DNA of 64,000 nt, taken from Kalmanozyma brasiliensis GHG001. Its lineage: Eukaryota > Basidiomycota > Ustilaginomycetes > Ustilaginales. Below are positions 11,301 through 22,700 of the stretch, piece after piece. The notes under the pieces were generated by a model. The model ran no database searches. It worked only from the letters and a program-made list of their open reading frames with translations, and had not been told where the DNA came from. The position numbers and the translations under genes are program-made. Every line of letters begins with the position of its first letter. Positions within the stretch are counted from its first letter, which is position 1. The DNA lies in contig NW_015961948.1 in assembly GCF_000497045.1 (NCBI RefSeq), positions 1,410,000 to 1,473,999 on the forward strand, written 5' to 3'.

Positions 11301-11723
11301 TCCATCCGGACCGAGCAGCTGCGGGTCTGATTGTCGCTCGTCCGCATCAAGATGGAAGGATGCCGGGGGTAGAGCTCTCCGGCAGGCGAATGCTGCTGAA
11401 GCATCGCGACCACGCCCTTCTTTTCAGCTAAGCGCGACGCTGCGATGCAGCATCGTTCGCCGGTGACATGAGCCAGACTGTCTTTGCGCAGCTTGCGATA
11501 GCGCCCTCGGCATGCTCGATCAGCTGCACATCGCATCATCATGTTGGAGTCTCCTTTGGATTCCGATCGCATGCTGCACACGAGAGCCTCATCGCTAACG
11601 CCAGTAACCCGTTCACTTTATCACAGACGAGAGCAGTCACACTGACGCAGGCGGCTGCCAGCACCGGATCAGCGTGCTTCGTTGTTCACAAAAGCGGACG
11701 CCGCTCAACCGCGTCTTATCGCG
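8394..11723. other. Large gene-free region between AFG3 and SWI1
   Basis: 3.3 kb between divergent genes. Several ORFs of 80-180 codons occur, but their Arg/Ser/Pro-rich translations resemble nothing and overlap in several frames, so I call none of them. Landmarks are a short CAG run (9418-9435), an AT-rich patch (about 10098-10132), an alternating GC palindrome AAGCGCGCGCGCTT (10174-10187) and strongly pyrimidine-rich sequence from about 10230 to 11060, typical of fungal promoters and leaders. It most likely holds both promoters plus a long SWI1 5' UTR. A non-coding RNA cannot be excluded. Confidence 0.45.
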
Positions 11724-14700
11724 ATGAATCCGCAAGGTCTTCAGTTCCCGCTCGGGTTTCAGCAAGGGCAGCAGCAGAACTTCAACCCGGGCATGCAACA
11801 GAATGCTGCGCCAGGTCAGATGGGCATGCCCACCGCCGGCGAATCCAGCAGCATGGGCGCCAACATGCAGAACGCAGCGCAAATGATACAGGTAAGTTTC
11901 AGCGCTCCAGTTCGCTTTCCTTTGTTCGTCCACAAGCCGTCAGGAGTCACAGCAGCAGGTAGGGATGGTGTGAGGGGGGCATGACAAGGCTTAGGTGACC
12001 CGATCCACTCCCGATCTGTCCCATCTCGGCAGGCAGGAAAGGCCGCATTGGATGGAGGGAATTCTGGGCCAAATTGGCGACAGAAGGCACAGAGAGCGGC
12101 GAGCTGAGGCGTGAATCGCTTTCGGCCAAAATGGCAACGACCGTCGCGCGTCAGTCTCGTGAGGCTTTGGCTCGGTCACTTCGGTCGCCCAATTTGGCAC
12201 TTCCATCATCTCGCACGCATCTTTCGGTCTTCTAGCCGCCGGGGCCTCCTCACTTCGCTATTCTCCGGCGTCCTTCCCTAGTCCTTCCGCCGCCCCTGCC
12301 CTCGCCCACATCCATACTCGACGCGTAGTCTGCAGTGACGCCGCCGTCGATTGGTCCACACGATCACGCCGCTTCTCGCTGCTCGCCTTCCTCCTTGGCT
12401 CCTTGTCGCGGTATCGACCTCACCGCGACGCTCTGTCGCGGTGATCGCTGCTGTCGCGCAGCCAGCCAGCCTGCATGCCGAGGCCATTGCGCTCATTCGT
12501 GACCTGGATCCCGACTCTCGCTTTCGACGCGATCACGCGCTGAACACTCGCTGATACCCTTTCCGGATCCTTCACTCTCCCTTTCTTTCGCCTTGCCCTA
12601 CACGCGCCTGCGTCACTATTCGGATACTTTTCTATCACCATGCTGCAGTCAATACGTGGCAACATCGCCGCCGTGCAGCGTCAATGGGCTGTCGTCTCGG
12701 GCCAACCCGACGGACCGACCAAGACCAATGCGCAGCAAATCCTCGCGGGCCGACTTAAACAACTGCAGGTCATGGAGCAGTCGGCGATCCAATCCATGGG
12801 CGGCCACATTCCACCAGGCGCGCAACTCAACCAGCCACAGCAACAGGGTCAGATGGGCATGCCACCGCAGCAATCACAGCTACAACAGCAGCAGCAACCA
12901 AACCCCATGCTGCAAGGGTTGAATCCAGCGCAGCTCAGTCAAATGCAACAACAACAGGGCATGAACGGTCTCGGAATGGATTCCAATTTTGGTGCGCCAC
13001 CGCAGCAGAACGACATGAACCAGCTTCAGCAGCAGCAACAACCACCACAGCAGCAGCAGTCCCAGCAACCGAATCCCTTCGGTCAACCAGGCATGCAGCC
13101 GCAGCAGATGCAAACACCACAGGCTCAACCACCGACATCGGCGCAGGCTGCTGGTGGTCCCGGAATGGCCGGCGCCAAGCGAGACTTCGTCGGCACCGTT
13201 CGCAACTTCATGCAGCAGCGAGGCACGCCCTCTCCTCCACAGCTCTCGCTCACCTTCGTCGGCCCCGCATCATCCAATCTGCCAGGCGACACAAAGACGA
13301 TCGAGCTGCAAGCGCTGTTTGCCGCAGTCATTCACTCTGGAGGCTCTCAGCGTGCCTCCCAGATCCCCGGCTTCTGGGCTGTCATCGCAAGCCGTCTCGG
13401 TCTCAAGGTCGGTCCACCCGACGGCTCTCAGTCAGCGCCAGATGCGGTTCCGAGTCCTGGCGAGGTGCCCGACCGGCTTTCGTCCTTCTACCGAGACCGT
13501 CTGTCGGCGTTCGAGCAGTTCTGGGTCTCGCGCATGCCTCAACGTCAGGCTAGTGGCCAGAGTGGTGCTGCCGGTTCTCCGGCGGCCGCCACGCCCAACG
13601 CGACGGATCCGAACGCGCAAGCAGTACAGTCACAACAGCCAGGTATGGTCAGCAACGGGCAGCCTCAGCCTCAACAGACACAACCGCAAACGCCACAACA
13701 GCAGCAACAGCAGCCGACACCACAACAGCAACAGCAGCCGCAGCAGCAGCAGCAACAGCCGCCACAGCAACCCGCAGCGCAGCAGTCTCAGATTCCTGGC
13801 CAACCTGGGGCGAACCGTCCCGGCGCGCCTGGCCAGATCACTCCGGCTAACCTGCCTGCCAACTTGCATCAGCAGATGCTCCAGCTTCAGCATCTGGTGG
13901 CGTCGGGGCGCATCACCTCCCAGCAGGCACGCGAGCGCTTTGTTGCCATGCAGCAGGCCACGCGCCAGATGATGGTCAAGCAGCAGCAGCAGCAGCAACA
14001 AGCGCAAGATGGCTCGTCGAACGATGCTGCGCAGTCGCAGCAACAGCAGATGCCATTCCAACAAGCACCCCAGCAGCAGCAACAGCTCCCCACTGGTATG
14101 CCTAACGGTCCACAGGGCTTTCCTGGGATGCCACCTATGCCTCAGGCGCAACCCTCGCCAGGCATGGGTCAACGCGCAACACCCGGCCAAGCATCGCCAG
14201 CACCCAACCAGGGCCTTGGAGAGAACATGCCAGGAGCAGCGCCTGGGCTTTTCAACGACCCCGCCGCCATGCTCGCTCAGCAAGCACAGCAGCAAGCACT
14301 ACCCGGCGCCGACGGTGTACCGCAGTGGCCCTCTCAAGCACCTGTAGGTCTGCCGCCTTCTCCCACCAAGTCGCAGGCGTCGAATGGCAATCTCTCCAAA
14401 GCAAACGCGGCCGCGTTGAAAGCGGAGGCGAAGCAGCTCAAGAAGAAGCGCAAGAAGACTGACAGCGGTCTTTCAACGCCGATGCCAACAGGGACCAGTC
14501 CCGACGTGAAACCGCCCATGCCGCAGCTGGTCGATCAAGCGAATGGACCCATTAGCGTGAGCCAGCCACCGCTCGGCCCATCCTCCGGCTCCACCGCCCC
14601 GCCACCTCAGCAAGAGAAGCAAGTGATTCCTGGCACCTCGCAACCCGTCGGCCCGCCCGCCCCGCCGCAGAAACATCAAATCGAATACCTTCCCATCCGG

Positions 14701-16338
14701 CGCGAGGTCCACACGCATGGCGGCTGGGATCTCTCCCTCGTCGAGTCGCAATATGCGCCAGCGATGCTCAACCGGGGTCGTCCACGAACTCTCCGCGAGC
14801 TCGGCCTCGTTGACATCCAGGGTCTCATCATGTCGTTGCGCTCTCGTCTCGATTTCGAGGTTTCGTATGCGCTCAACACGCTGCTGATTCTGTCGGCAGG
14901 TGTGGGTGCGGCGTCCAACTTCCAGTTCAGCCTGGCGAACTGCGAGGAGCTGCTCGAGGAGGTTTTGGACTTGCTCGAGGAGACGAGCTTCCGCAGTCAG
15001 GGTGATGACGGTGTGTCAGGTCTGGACTCGTTGCTCCTCCAAAATGGCGCGCCCAGCTCTTCAGGACGACCAGGCAAGCGCACACGTCGCGAAGGGGGCA
15101 TCAACTCGCTTCCCACGTATCGCGATTGGATAGCCGCCGTGACGGAAGAGGAAGCCGAACTGTCCATCTGGAAGCGACGCAAATCGACACGCTCCCGCTC
15201 AACAGCAGGCAGCGTCCTCAACGGCGGCTCCGAAGCCGACTCGCTCGCGTCCCACACCTCCGCCACCTCCATCCCCGACGCCAGCATCTCAACCCACGGC
15301 GTCGAGTCGGAACACGAACGATCCACCGAGAAAGCCGCCGCTGTCGCCCTGACAATCCTCACGATCCTGAAAAACTTCAGCATCATGCCGGAGAACATGT
15401 ACTTTTTCAACCACACGCCGCGGTTGTTGGCGGTGCTGGCGCGGTTGTGCGCGAGCGACGCGGAGCGGGGTTCTGCCTCGCACGATGGCGATTCCCTGGA
15501 GGGGGAGACGGTATTTACGACGCTCGAAGCGCTCCGTGTGCGCAAGGAGGTGCTGGTGATCGCCTCCAATCTTGCGGGCGAGCTCCTCGTTCTTCGTCAC
15601 CAGGACGCAGACACGGTTCGTGGGATCTTTGATCTTCTTGCGTCGTTCATCCTGGAAGCAGGCGAAGTGGAAGAGATGGACCACGTGGCTGAGCTAGCCG
15701 AGCTGGCTGCGTCGCTCCCACCCGGCGCACCTGCACCACCGGTCATCCGTCGAATTCCGTATCATGCCGACCTGGCCCTGGACGCGCTGAGCAAGCTCGC
15801 GCTGCCCGATGACAACCGCGAGGTGCTCTCGTCGCTCATCGCGGGAGAAGACATCGAGCGCCTCGTCGGGGAGATCCTCAAACTCCTCCCCATGACCGAG
15901 GCCGATTTCAAGGTTCTCAACACCGAACATCGCCTCGGCTACTGCGAGAGGCTTTCGATGTGTCTTTACAACCTTGCGTTCCTCGCACCACCCGCTGTCA
16001 AGTTGAGGCTTCGACGCATCCCGGGGTTGGCAGGGATCGTGTTGCGGATCGTGAAAAAGCTGGCAAGAGCCACGGCCGAGTTCTCCCGCAACCCATTCAG
16101 CGTGCTCTGTCGCAGACTGGTCGAGGCGTTACGGTTGATCAGTGATGGTCAGGATATGTTCGGTGCACCTGCCCTGCTCGGGTTCGGCTTTCAGGATCAG
16201 GCTGCCAAGTCCAGCGCGGGCAAGAGGGAGATCGGACTGCTGTTGGGCGACGAAGAGGGTGTGGTGGAGATTTTGGGTACGAACGAATTGGATGGTGTAC
16301 TGGGCGACGAACTGTTTGCGCTCATTGCGAGCGGGTGA
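11724..16338 (+). CDS. SWI1: SWI1-like ARID subunit of the SWI/SNF chromatin remodeller
   Basis: Two exons, 11724-11891 and 12649-16338, joined in phase 0 through a 757-nt intron (GTAAGT donor, CTGCAG acceptor). This gives 1285 residues. Exon 1 encodes a 56-residue Gln/Met-rich start (MNPQGLQFPL); translation from the ATG at 12640 is an alternative. The order is: Gln-rich low complexity, an ARID DNA-binding domain near 233-350 (FVGTVRNFM to FYRDRLSAFEQFWVSRM), a second long Gln/Pro-rich block (350-700) with a Lys-rich patch (KKKRKK), then a conserved helical C-terminal domain from about 743 (HGGWDLSLVES, LNRGRPRTLRELGLVDI) as in Swi1/ARID1 proteins. It recruits SWI/SNF to promoters in the nucleus. 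It is convergent with MO25, with a 196-bp spacer. Confidence 0.85.
11892..12648 (+). other. Predicted SWI1 intron 1 (757 nt)
   Basis: The donor CAG|GTAAGT and acceptor CTGCAG|TCAATA keep the frame exactly (phase 0). It is about seven to ten times longer than most other introns in this window. It contains three short imperfect palindromes of the form GGCCAAAWTGGC. Confidence 0.65.
12067..12198. promoter_or_regulatory. Three GCC(A/T)5GGC palindromes in the SWI1 intron
   Basis: GGCCAAATTGGC lies near 12068-12079, GGCCAAAATGGC near 12124-12135 and GCCCAATTTGGC near 12187-12198, spaced about 57-63 bp. Similar motifs occur near 2527 and 31189. The function is unknown. Confidence 0.3.
12840..14100 (+). 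repeat. CAG/CAA-rich microsatellite-like tracts within SWI1
   Basis: Interrupted CAG/CAA runs encode polyglutamine blocks, densest at about 12880-13100, 13676-13780 and 13978-14090. CAA interruptions within CAG runs would slow slippage. The tracts lie inside the coding sequence. Confidence 0.8.
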
Positions 16339-16534
16339 AGCGACCAATGGAACGTTTGGACCGCATCTTTCCGAGTGTGTGCGTGTGTGGCTGTCTTCGC
16401 GTCGAAAGTTGTCGGCGATGGCTCACATGCCTACAGACGTGCGATCCGGCCAAGGTGATGAGGGATGCGGGAAGGATCTGGATTCGTAAGAGAAAGTGCA
16501 TGGGGAGACCAAAACCAATCGTGGGGAAACCCGT

Positions 16535-17728
16535 CTACTTTGCGCCTATCGCGCTGGCCCCGGAGCTACCCTTCTCCGCTGCCGGTCCCGCCGTCTTGCC
16601 CGTAGCCTCGATGATCTGCAATACATACTGCTTCTCGTCCACAAACTGTTCGTCGTCCTTATCGTTATGAAACTCGCCCAGAAACCTAACCAGTCTCTCC
16701 CTATTCCTCCTCAAAATCCCCTCGATCTGAGGTGGCTTCTTCGGATTGGCCACAAAGACTTTGAACACGTGAAACGCCTCAAACTGAATATTCTTCGACT
16801 TATCCCGGAGGAGGTTCATCATCATCTTCAGGTTGTCTTCCGAGGAAATGTAGCGGGTCATGACGGAAAAGTTGGTGCGGTCGAGCAGGATTTCGCCGAG
16901 GAGTTTGAGCGATTGTCGTTTGGTGACGTAGTTGGGGGACTGGAGGAGGGTGGTGTAGGTGGCGAAGAAGCGGTCGTAGTTGGTATCGAGGTAGGTTGCC
17001 ACCGTGGGCTTGTGACGCGTGAGGGTCTCTTTGAAGTTGGAGAATGCATCGCACGAGATACCGAAGGTGGTCGTCTCGATGTATTCCGGGAAGGTGTAGA
17101 ATTGGGGGGAGTAGAGAAGGATTTTGGCTAGAGGTTCGTGACGAAGCATCTCGCGAAGGATCATGCCCGTGTTGAGCGCTACGTCGGGATTCTCGTACCC
17201 GCGGAGGGTGAGGAAGATCACTTCGGGTCGGGTGGAAAGGTACTCGACGGTGGGAGAACGTGAGCCGATCTGTCGCCGAAGGAGGACGTTGAAGATTTGG
17301 GAGACGTCCTTTTTGGCCTCGAATTCAAACTTGGAGATGTGCGCGACGAGGAGTTGGAGCACATCGTGCGCGTAGACTTCCTGCGCTAGCTGGGCGACCA
17401 GCTCGGGCTGCGGATCCACTTCGCCATCGCCGAACAGGATCGCCTTGATCTGACAGAGCGTCTTGGAGACTTCATCGACTGCTTTGCGACGAGATTCCGC
17501 TGAGGTGCCGCCAGTGGAGCTGGAGGAGGTGAGGTTGGAGGAAGAGCCGCCCGAGGAGGAGGACGCTGCGCCGTTGGAGCCCGCATAGTTGCTGTGGAGC
17601 GAGTTGTTCGAGTTGCTGCCACCGAGAGGCGTGGACGTGTCGAGTCGAAGGATGGTATCGCGCAAGTGACGGACGAGCTCCTGCGGCGTGCGCGACTTGG
17701 ACTTGAAGATGAAGTTCATGGGGGCCAT
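16535..17728 (-). CDS. HYM1: MO25/Hym1 (CAB39) scaffold protein
   Basis: 397 residues, intronless. MO25 proteins are helical-repeat scaffolds that bind and activate STRADalpha/GCK-type kinases. In fungi they act in the MOR/RAM network (Nak1/Kic1, Ndr kinase) for polarity and cell separation. The start [21 protein letters not shown] is diagnostic; a second ATG three codons downstream, at 17719, may be the real start. A Ser/Gly/Asn-rich insert at about residues 35-80 interrupts the first helices. Otherwise the protein matches MO25 along its length, including the typical [11 protein letters not shown] and [18 protein letters not shown] stretches. A C-terminal Ala/Gly-rich tail follows residue 380. 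It is divergent from TGS1. Confidence 0.95.
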   Translation of the reverse strand: MAPMNFIFKSKSRTPQELVRHLRDTILRLDTSTPLGGSNSNNSLHSNYAGSNGAASSSSGGSSSNLTSSSSTGGTSAESRRKAVDEVSKTLCQIKAILFGDGEVDPQPELVAQLAQEVYAHDVLQLLVAHISKFEFEAKKDVSQIFNVLLRRQIGSRSPTVEYLSTRPEVIFLTLRGYENPDVALNTGMILREMLRHEPLAKILLYSPQFYTFPEYIETTTFGISCDAFSNFKETLTRHKPTVATYLDTNYDRFFATYTTLLQSPNYVTKRQSLKLLGEILLDRTNFSVMTRYISSEDNLKMMMNLLRDKSKNIQFEAFHVFKVFVANPKKPPQIEGILRRNRERLVRFLGEFHNDKDDEQFVDEKQYVLQIIEATGKTAGPAAEKGSSGASAIGAK

Positions 17729-18735
17729 CGAGATGCCGTGCTCTCAGAACACGAAGTGGGCGCAATTGCTGGGGGGTGTAGTGCCAGTAAGGTGCAAGTG
17801 CTGATGACAGCCAATTCAGCACACTCGATGTGGATTCGTGAGGGGTGCGGCGTGGATGAAGACGATGTGTGTCAGAGGCCGCGACGGGATGCTTTCGTTG
17901 TTGATATCGTTATCGTTGAATGCTATGCTATCGAATGCGAATCGCCAAACGCTCGTGCAGGTATGGCCAGCGGAAGCAGGCAAGTAGGATCGTTTCGTTT
18001 AGAGCGGTTTAGAGCGATGAAGAGCAATCGAGTGTCGTTTAAGCTGTGATCGTGAGTGGTGTGAGCGTGAGATGCGATACGAATGCGATGGTCGACGAGA
18101 GCAACTTTGGCTGAGCCGGCCCAAAAGTGTTGGTTTCGGCTGTGGACTGACTGACAGGAAAGAGGGGCTCAAAAGCTGCAAACGGGCGTCAATTCGCAGC
18201 ACCCAAAGTACACGCTCAGGGGCGCAGCGCGGGGAACTACGAAATTCAAAAAAACGATAGGAGCCTCTCAGCCTGCGCACGGGGTGAGCAAAGGCGAAGG
18301 CGTAGACCTTTCATAAACAACACCCAAACTGCGCCCTCGAGCCGGTGCGCAAATGTTCGCACCAACTCGCTTTCCACTCCTTTCTCATTCACAGACAGGC
18401 AAGGGGATGGATAGGCTGGAAAGGCTCGTATAGCTTGTCTTCAATTCGTGAGCTGGCGAATGAGCACGATGAAGAACGAGGGTGCGCTAGTGGTATCTGC
18501 TGGCATCGCTGTTGATTCTAGGCTGCGCAGTCAGCACTTAGCCTGCCAAAACAGGGGTCCACCGATGGCTCTGGAAATTTTTAAAATGTGAGATCTCGAT
18601 CATCCACTTTGTCAATCTAGGCCAAAAAAGTTGAATTCAGGGTCCAGAAGATTTATGCTGCGCAGTGACAACTTCGCTCCTTGACACCTTCCACCACTCC
18701 GTCCTCGCTGTCCGACATCTCGAGCCTAGCGAACG
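17729..18735. promoter_or_regulatory. Divergent intergenic region, MO25 / TGS1
   Basis: About 1 kb with no supported gene. It has a direct repeat GTTTAGAGCG twice in tandem near 17997-18016 and an AT-rich patch AATTTTTAAAATG near 18577-18590, about 150 bp before TGS1. Confidence 0.4.
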
Positions 18736-19722
18736 ATGACCAAGAAGCGCAAGCGCACCTCTGTCGCCTCCTTCGTCTCTCAGCTCGATCCCACCTCTCC
18801 TCGCAAGCACAACCTCTCCGCCTACCATCCGGACCTCGACTTCTCCACTTTCTCCCCGTCCTCCCTGGCCCTCTACACCTCTCTCCTCCCACACTGCCTC
18901 GTCCACCCGTCCAGCTTCCCACCCAAACTGCTCAAGTACTGGTATCAGCGGTATACGCTCTTCACGCTCTACGCCGCCGGCTGCCTGCTCGACGCCGAGT
19001 CGTGGTTCAGCGTCACCCCCGAAAGTGTCGCCTTCCGCATCGCAAAGCGGTGTGCGTGCGACGGCACCGTCGTCGATCTCTTTGCGGGCGCAGGGGGAAA
19101 TGCGATCCAGCTCGCCATGACGTGTGGGAAGGTCATCGCGGTCGAGATGGACGAGACACGGTTGAAGCTGGCCAGGTGGAACGCGAGCGTGTATGGCGTC
19201 GAGGAGAGGATCGCGTTTGTGCGCGGGGATAGTTTGGAATTGATGAAGACGCTGCGGAGGTGGAGGGAGAAAGGTGGGGAAGAGGAGGGGCAGGAGGAGG
19301 TGTGGAATGGACTCAAGGCGTCCGAGCTTAAGGCTGTGGAGGCGGTCTTCCTGTCGCCACCGTGGGGAGGCGTCGATTATGCTCAATCGTCACAAAGGGA
19401 ACATCTCGGCACTTCCAAGGCAAGAGAGGGCGAGTACGACCTGTCCTCCGTTCAGCCCATCCATGGCGCCGACCTCTTCCACCAAGTACATAAGGCCTTC
19501 AACACGAGCAACATCGCCTACTACCTCCCCCGCAACACCTCCCTTCAACAGCTCTCCGACCTCACCACCTCCCTCGACCCACCACAACCCCCCGTCAGGA
19601 TCGAATACCAGTACGTCAATCACGGCACCAAACTCTCCAGTCTCACAGCGTACTACGGTGCACTCGCAGCAGAGTGGGACGACGAACTTGACGATTGGCG
19701 CAAGACTCCAACAACAGCATAG
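18736..19722 (+). CDS. TGS1: Trimethylguanosine synthase (snRNA/snoRNA cap hypermethylase)
   Basis: 328 residues, intronless. It converts the m7G cap of snRNAs and snoRNAs to the 2,2,7-trimethyl cap using S-adenosylmethionine, in the nucleus and nucleolus. The N-terminus is basic (MTKKRKRTSV), suggesting nuclear localisation. The Rossmann methyltransferase fold shows motif I DLFAGAGGN at about 114-122, an acidic ribose-binding strand (VIAVEMDETRLKLARWNA), a KxxDxx-like variable loop and the family active-site motif SPPWGGVDY near 206-214. The upstream YWYQRY and WFSVTPE segments match those that bind the m7G cap in Tgs1. The catalytic core is complete. The stop lies only 31 bp from that of the convergent hydrolase gene. 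Confidence 0.95.
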   Translation: MTKKRKRTSVASFVSQLDPTSPRKHNLSAYHPDLDFSTFSPSSLALYTSLLPHCLVHPSSFPPKLLKYWYQRYTLFTLYAAGCLLDAESWFSVTPESVAFRIAKRCACDGTVVDLFAGAGGNAIQLAMTCGKVIAVEMDETRLKLARWNASVYGVEERIAFVRGDSLELMKTLRRWREKGGEEEGQEEVWNGLKASELKAVEAVFLSPPWGGVDYAQSSQREHLGTSKAREGEYDLSSVQPIHGADLFHQVHKAFNTSNIAYYLPRNTSLQQLSDLTTSLDPPQPPVRIEYQYVNHGTKLSSLTAYYGALAAEWDDELDDWRKTPTTA

Positions 19723-19753
19723 AACGCAAAGCGAATCAGATACCCTTGGCGAC

Positions 19754-22700
19754 TCAAACCTCGTCGATCCACTGCGCGATCCGCCTCCACGTCGACGAGC
19801 GTTCCGGTTCGAACCATTTGAAGAGCAGATAGTCGTGTACGGCGTCCTTGACTTCGTCCAGCACCACCTCTCTGTCCTCCCTCTCCTGGGGTTCGGGTGG
19901 GGGCGAGGCGTGCATGCGGTGATGGCGGTTGTCCGAGCTCGAGCTCTCGCGCTCGCCTAGCAGGGTGGTGTCGTGCGAAGTATACTCGGGTCTGGTTCGA
20001 GGTTCGCCGTCGACCACCTGCGTTGCGTACTGCTGAGGCTTTTCGGCCGGCTTGGCTGGTGTCAGGTCCATGCCCGGTATCTCGCCAGCCGGAGTGACAG
20101 CCACCGAATCCTGTTCCGCATCCAACAAATTCCGCGGTCGAGGTCGATCGCGTCGTTCCGCCATCTCGCGCGCATTGCATCCCGCCGACAGCCGATCGCC
20201 CGCATACACCGGTCGACCCTTCCGCGTGCCCGACGCCAGACGATGTGCAAGCGTCAGATGCTGATCGTACGAGATTTCAGCTGATCCCGTGGTGATGTAG
20301 ATCTTCTTGGGGAACCCGTGGAAGCCGTAATGCGGCGCCTTGCCACCTCGTTCCAGCGGCAATTGCAGCGAGACGGGCGAGATGTACGGGTTGCGGTATG
20401 TCTCCCGCGCCGGCAGGTCGCCAAGGAACGCCGACACGGCCGTGTTGCGGAAATCGATCAGCGAGCTGATGATGTCCGAGTCGCGGTTGAGATAGACCGT
20501 TGAATCGAGGTTAGGGGCGCCTGTAGGACCGGAGTGCGAGCGCGAGACGTCGACCCATGGCGACATGAGCAGCAGGGCGCCTGGTTGGGGGGCGATGTCT
20601 TTGCCTTCGTCGCGCAGGTATCGGCAGAGCGCGAGGCCGAGGTTGCCACCCGCGCTGTCGCCCGCGACGATGATGTTCTCCGGATCAAAGCCAAGATCGC
20701 GCACGAGGTAGAGGTAGCCGCTGAGCGCATCGAGCAGCGCCGCGGGGTACGAGCCGGCGCGCGGTCGACCAGGAACACACAGCCGGTAGTCGAGGCTGAA
20801 GGAGCGGAGCAGCTTGCCAGAGAATTCGGTCGTAGGACCCGAGGCTTTCTCCTTCGCCTTGTAGATCTCGGCCATGTATCGCAGGCTTTCTGTGTTGACG
20901 GCGGCGGTGACATCCTTTTCGTGCGCAGTGCCAATCCAGTAGGCTCCACCATGGAGATGGTAGAGCACCTTCTCGCCAGGTTGCGCGGGTCGGCCCACGC
21001 CACCATTGGCCTCGGCGCGGGAGGAAGCGTCGCTGATCTGCGAGGTCAGCGTTGCCTCCGACTCTTGCAGAGCAAGACCGTCTTCGTTTGCCGGGGTGCC
21101 TTGCCTCGTTGAGGTGACCGAGGCCTGTCGCGCTGCTTCGTCGCGGCTGGTATTGCTGAGCGCTCGCAACATGCGCCCGCGTTGCTGCTGCTTCCTTGCC
21201 TTTTGTTTCGCTAGCTCCGCTACATCTCCGTACCAGAACCCGCACGTCCTCTGCGGATGCACCTTCTGCATGATCATCGCCCTCCTGAGTTCCCCCCTCA
21301 CATCTCCATCCCCCACAGGCGGGACCCACGTAAACTTGCACCGCACCGTCTTGCTATGCGGCACCTCCTTCTGCAAGTCCCTCCCCAGACTTGTTCTTGT
21401 GCGAAAAGTGAGCTTCGTCCCGTGCCGGAAGAGCTTTACCATAGTGGCCTTCTTCCAACTCCAATCGGGCCGCCCACGATGCGAGGGCAAGATGGACGAC
21501 ACCGCCCACCGCGGCAGATGGTAACACCCCACGCTGAGCCCAAAGTACGAAAAGTACATGTACTTGTACGGCTGACGAGCCCAGAGGGGGCATTCCTGGT
21601 TGAACTCCGATTCCCTTCCGGCGCCTTGGAGAGGAAACTCTTTGATGGGGATCTTGGTGCGCAGTTTCGAGGTCCAGTTGGTGGTCGAGTTGCGGCGGGG
21701 CGGGGAGAGGGCACCGGTGTTGCGAGGTCGACTCTTGCTACGACCGCTGCCGGTACGGGAGGCTGAGGCGGAACGAGCAGCATTGCGATCGGAGGCTTTG
21801 CCGGAGGAGTGCTTCTCCGATTTGGTCCGACGTACGCCTTCACTGCGGCCGCGACCCTCGTCCGTCTCTGCATCACCTTGGCTCCGGTGGAAGCTGCTCC
21901 TCCTCGACGACGCTTCTCCGTCCTTGTGCCCATCCTTGCCGTGACCCGAGCCGAACAGCGGCAACCCCACGAGCCGAGACGGCTTGGTGTGCGTCTCGGG
22001 CGACTTGATCGGCTCGATTCCTGCTTCCTGTTGCGTTCGCAACAGCCCCTCCGTCTGCGCCTCGTCCAGGTCCTCGAGCCTCTTCTGCTGCTCCCGAATC
22101 CGCTGCTGAACAGTCTCATCGTCTTCCTCCTCCTCTTCGGACCTGCGACCTGTGTCTTGCTGCTCTTCCTCGATATGCGGCTCCGGAGCCGGTCCGCGCT
22201 GCATCAGCTTCGACGCCGCACCGCCTTTCTTCTTCCTCCCGAACAACGAGCTGAACGACCCTGACCTGCCATCGCTCGACCCCCTTTTCGCGTCCAGATT
22301 CCCTGGCGCATCTCCATTGTGTCGCAAATCCCGCTCGAGCTGACCGATGGAATCAGAGATCTCGCTCTTGCTCTTCCGGCCCGTGCTCGGGGACTTGAGC
22401 TTGGACTTGATCGCTTCCACCGTGCGGGCGGGGGCACCTGCTACCTCAGGGAGGCTCTTGATCACTGTCGCGGGGGATGGGATGGAAGGGCGTCGGTTGG
22501 GGTCAAAGTCGGAGAAGGCGCCCGTGTCGTCTGTGCTGCGGCCTCGGGCTGCGGCTGCTGCGGTGTACGCGGGGGTTTCTGATGAACCGGTCGGCTTCAG
22601 GGAGGAGAAGGCTTGCGCGTCCGCTTCGGGGATGGCTGGCGGAGAATGGACGGAGTCTGCACCGTTGATGCCGCTCGAGATGGAAGAGGGGCGCGCAGGC

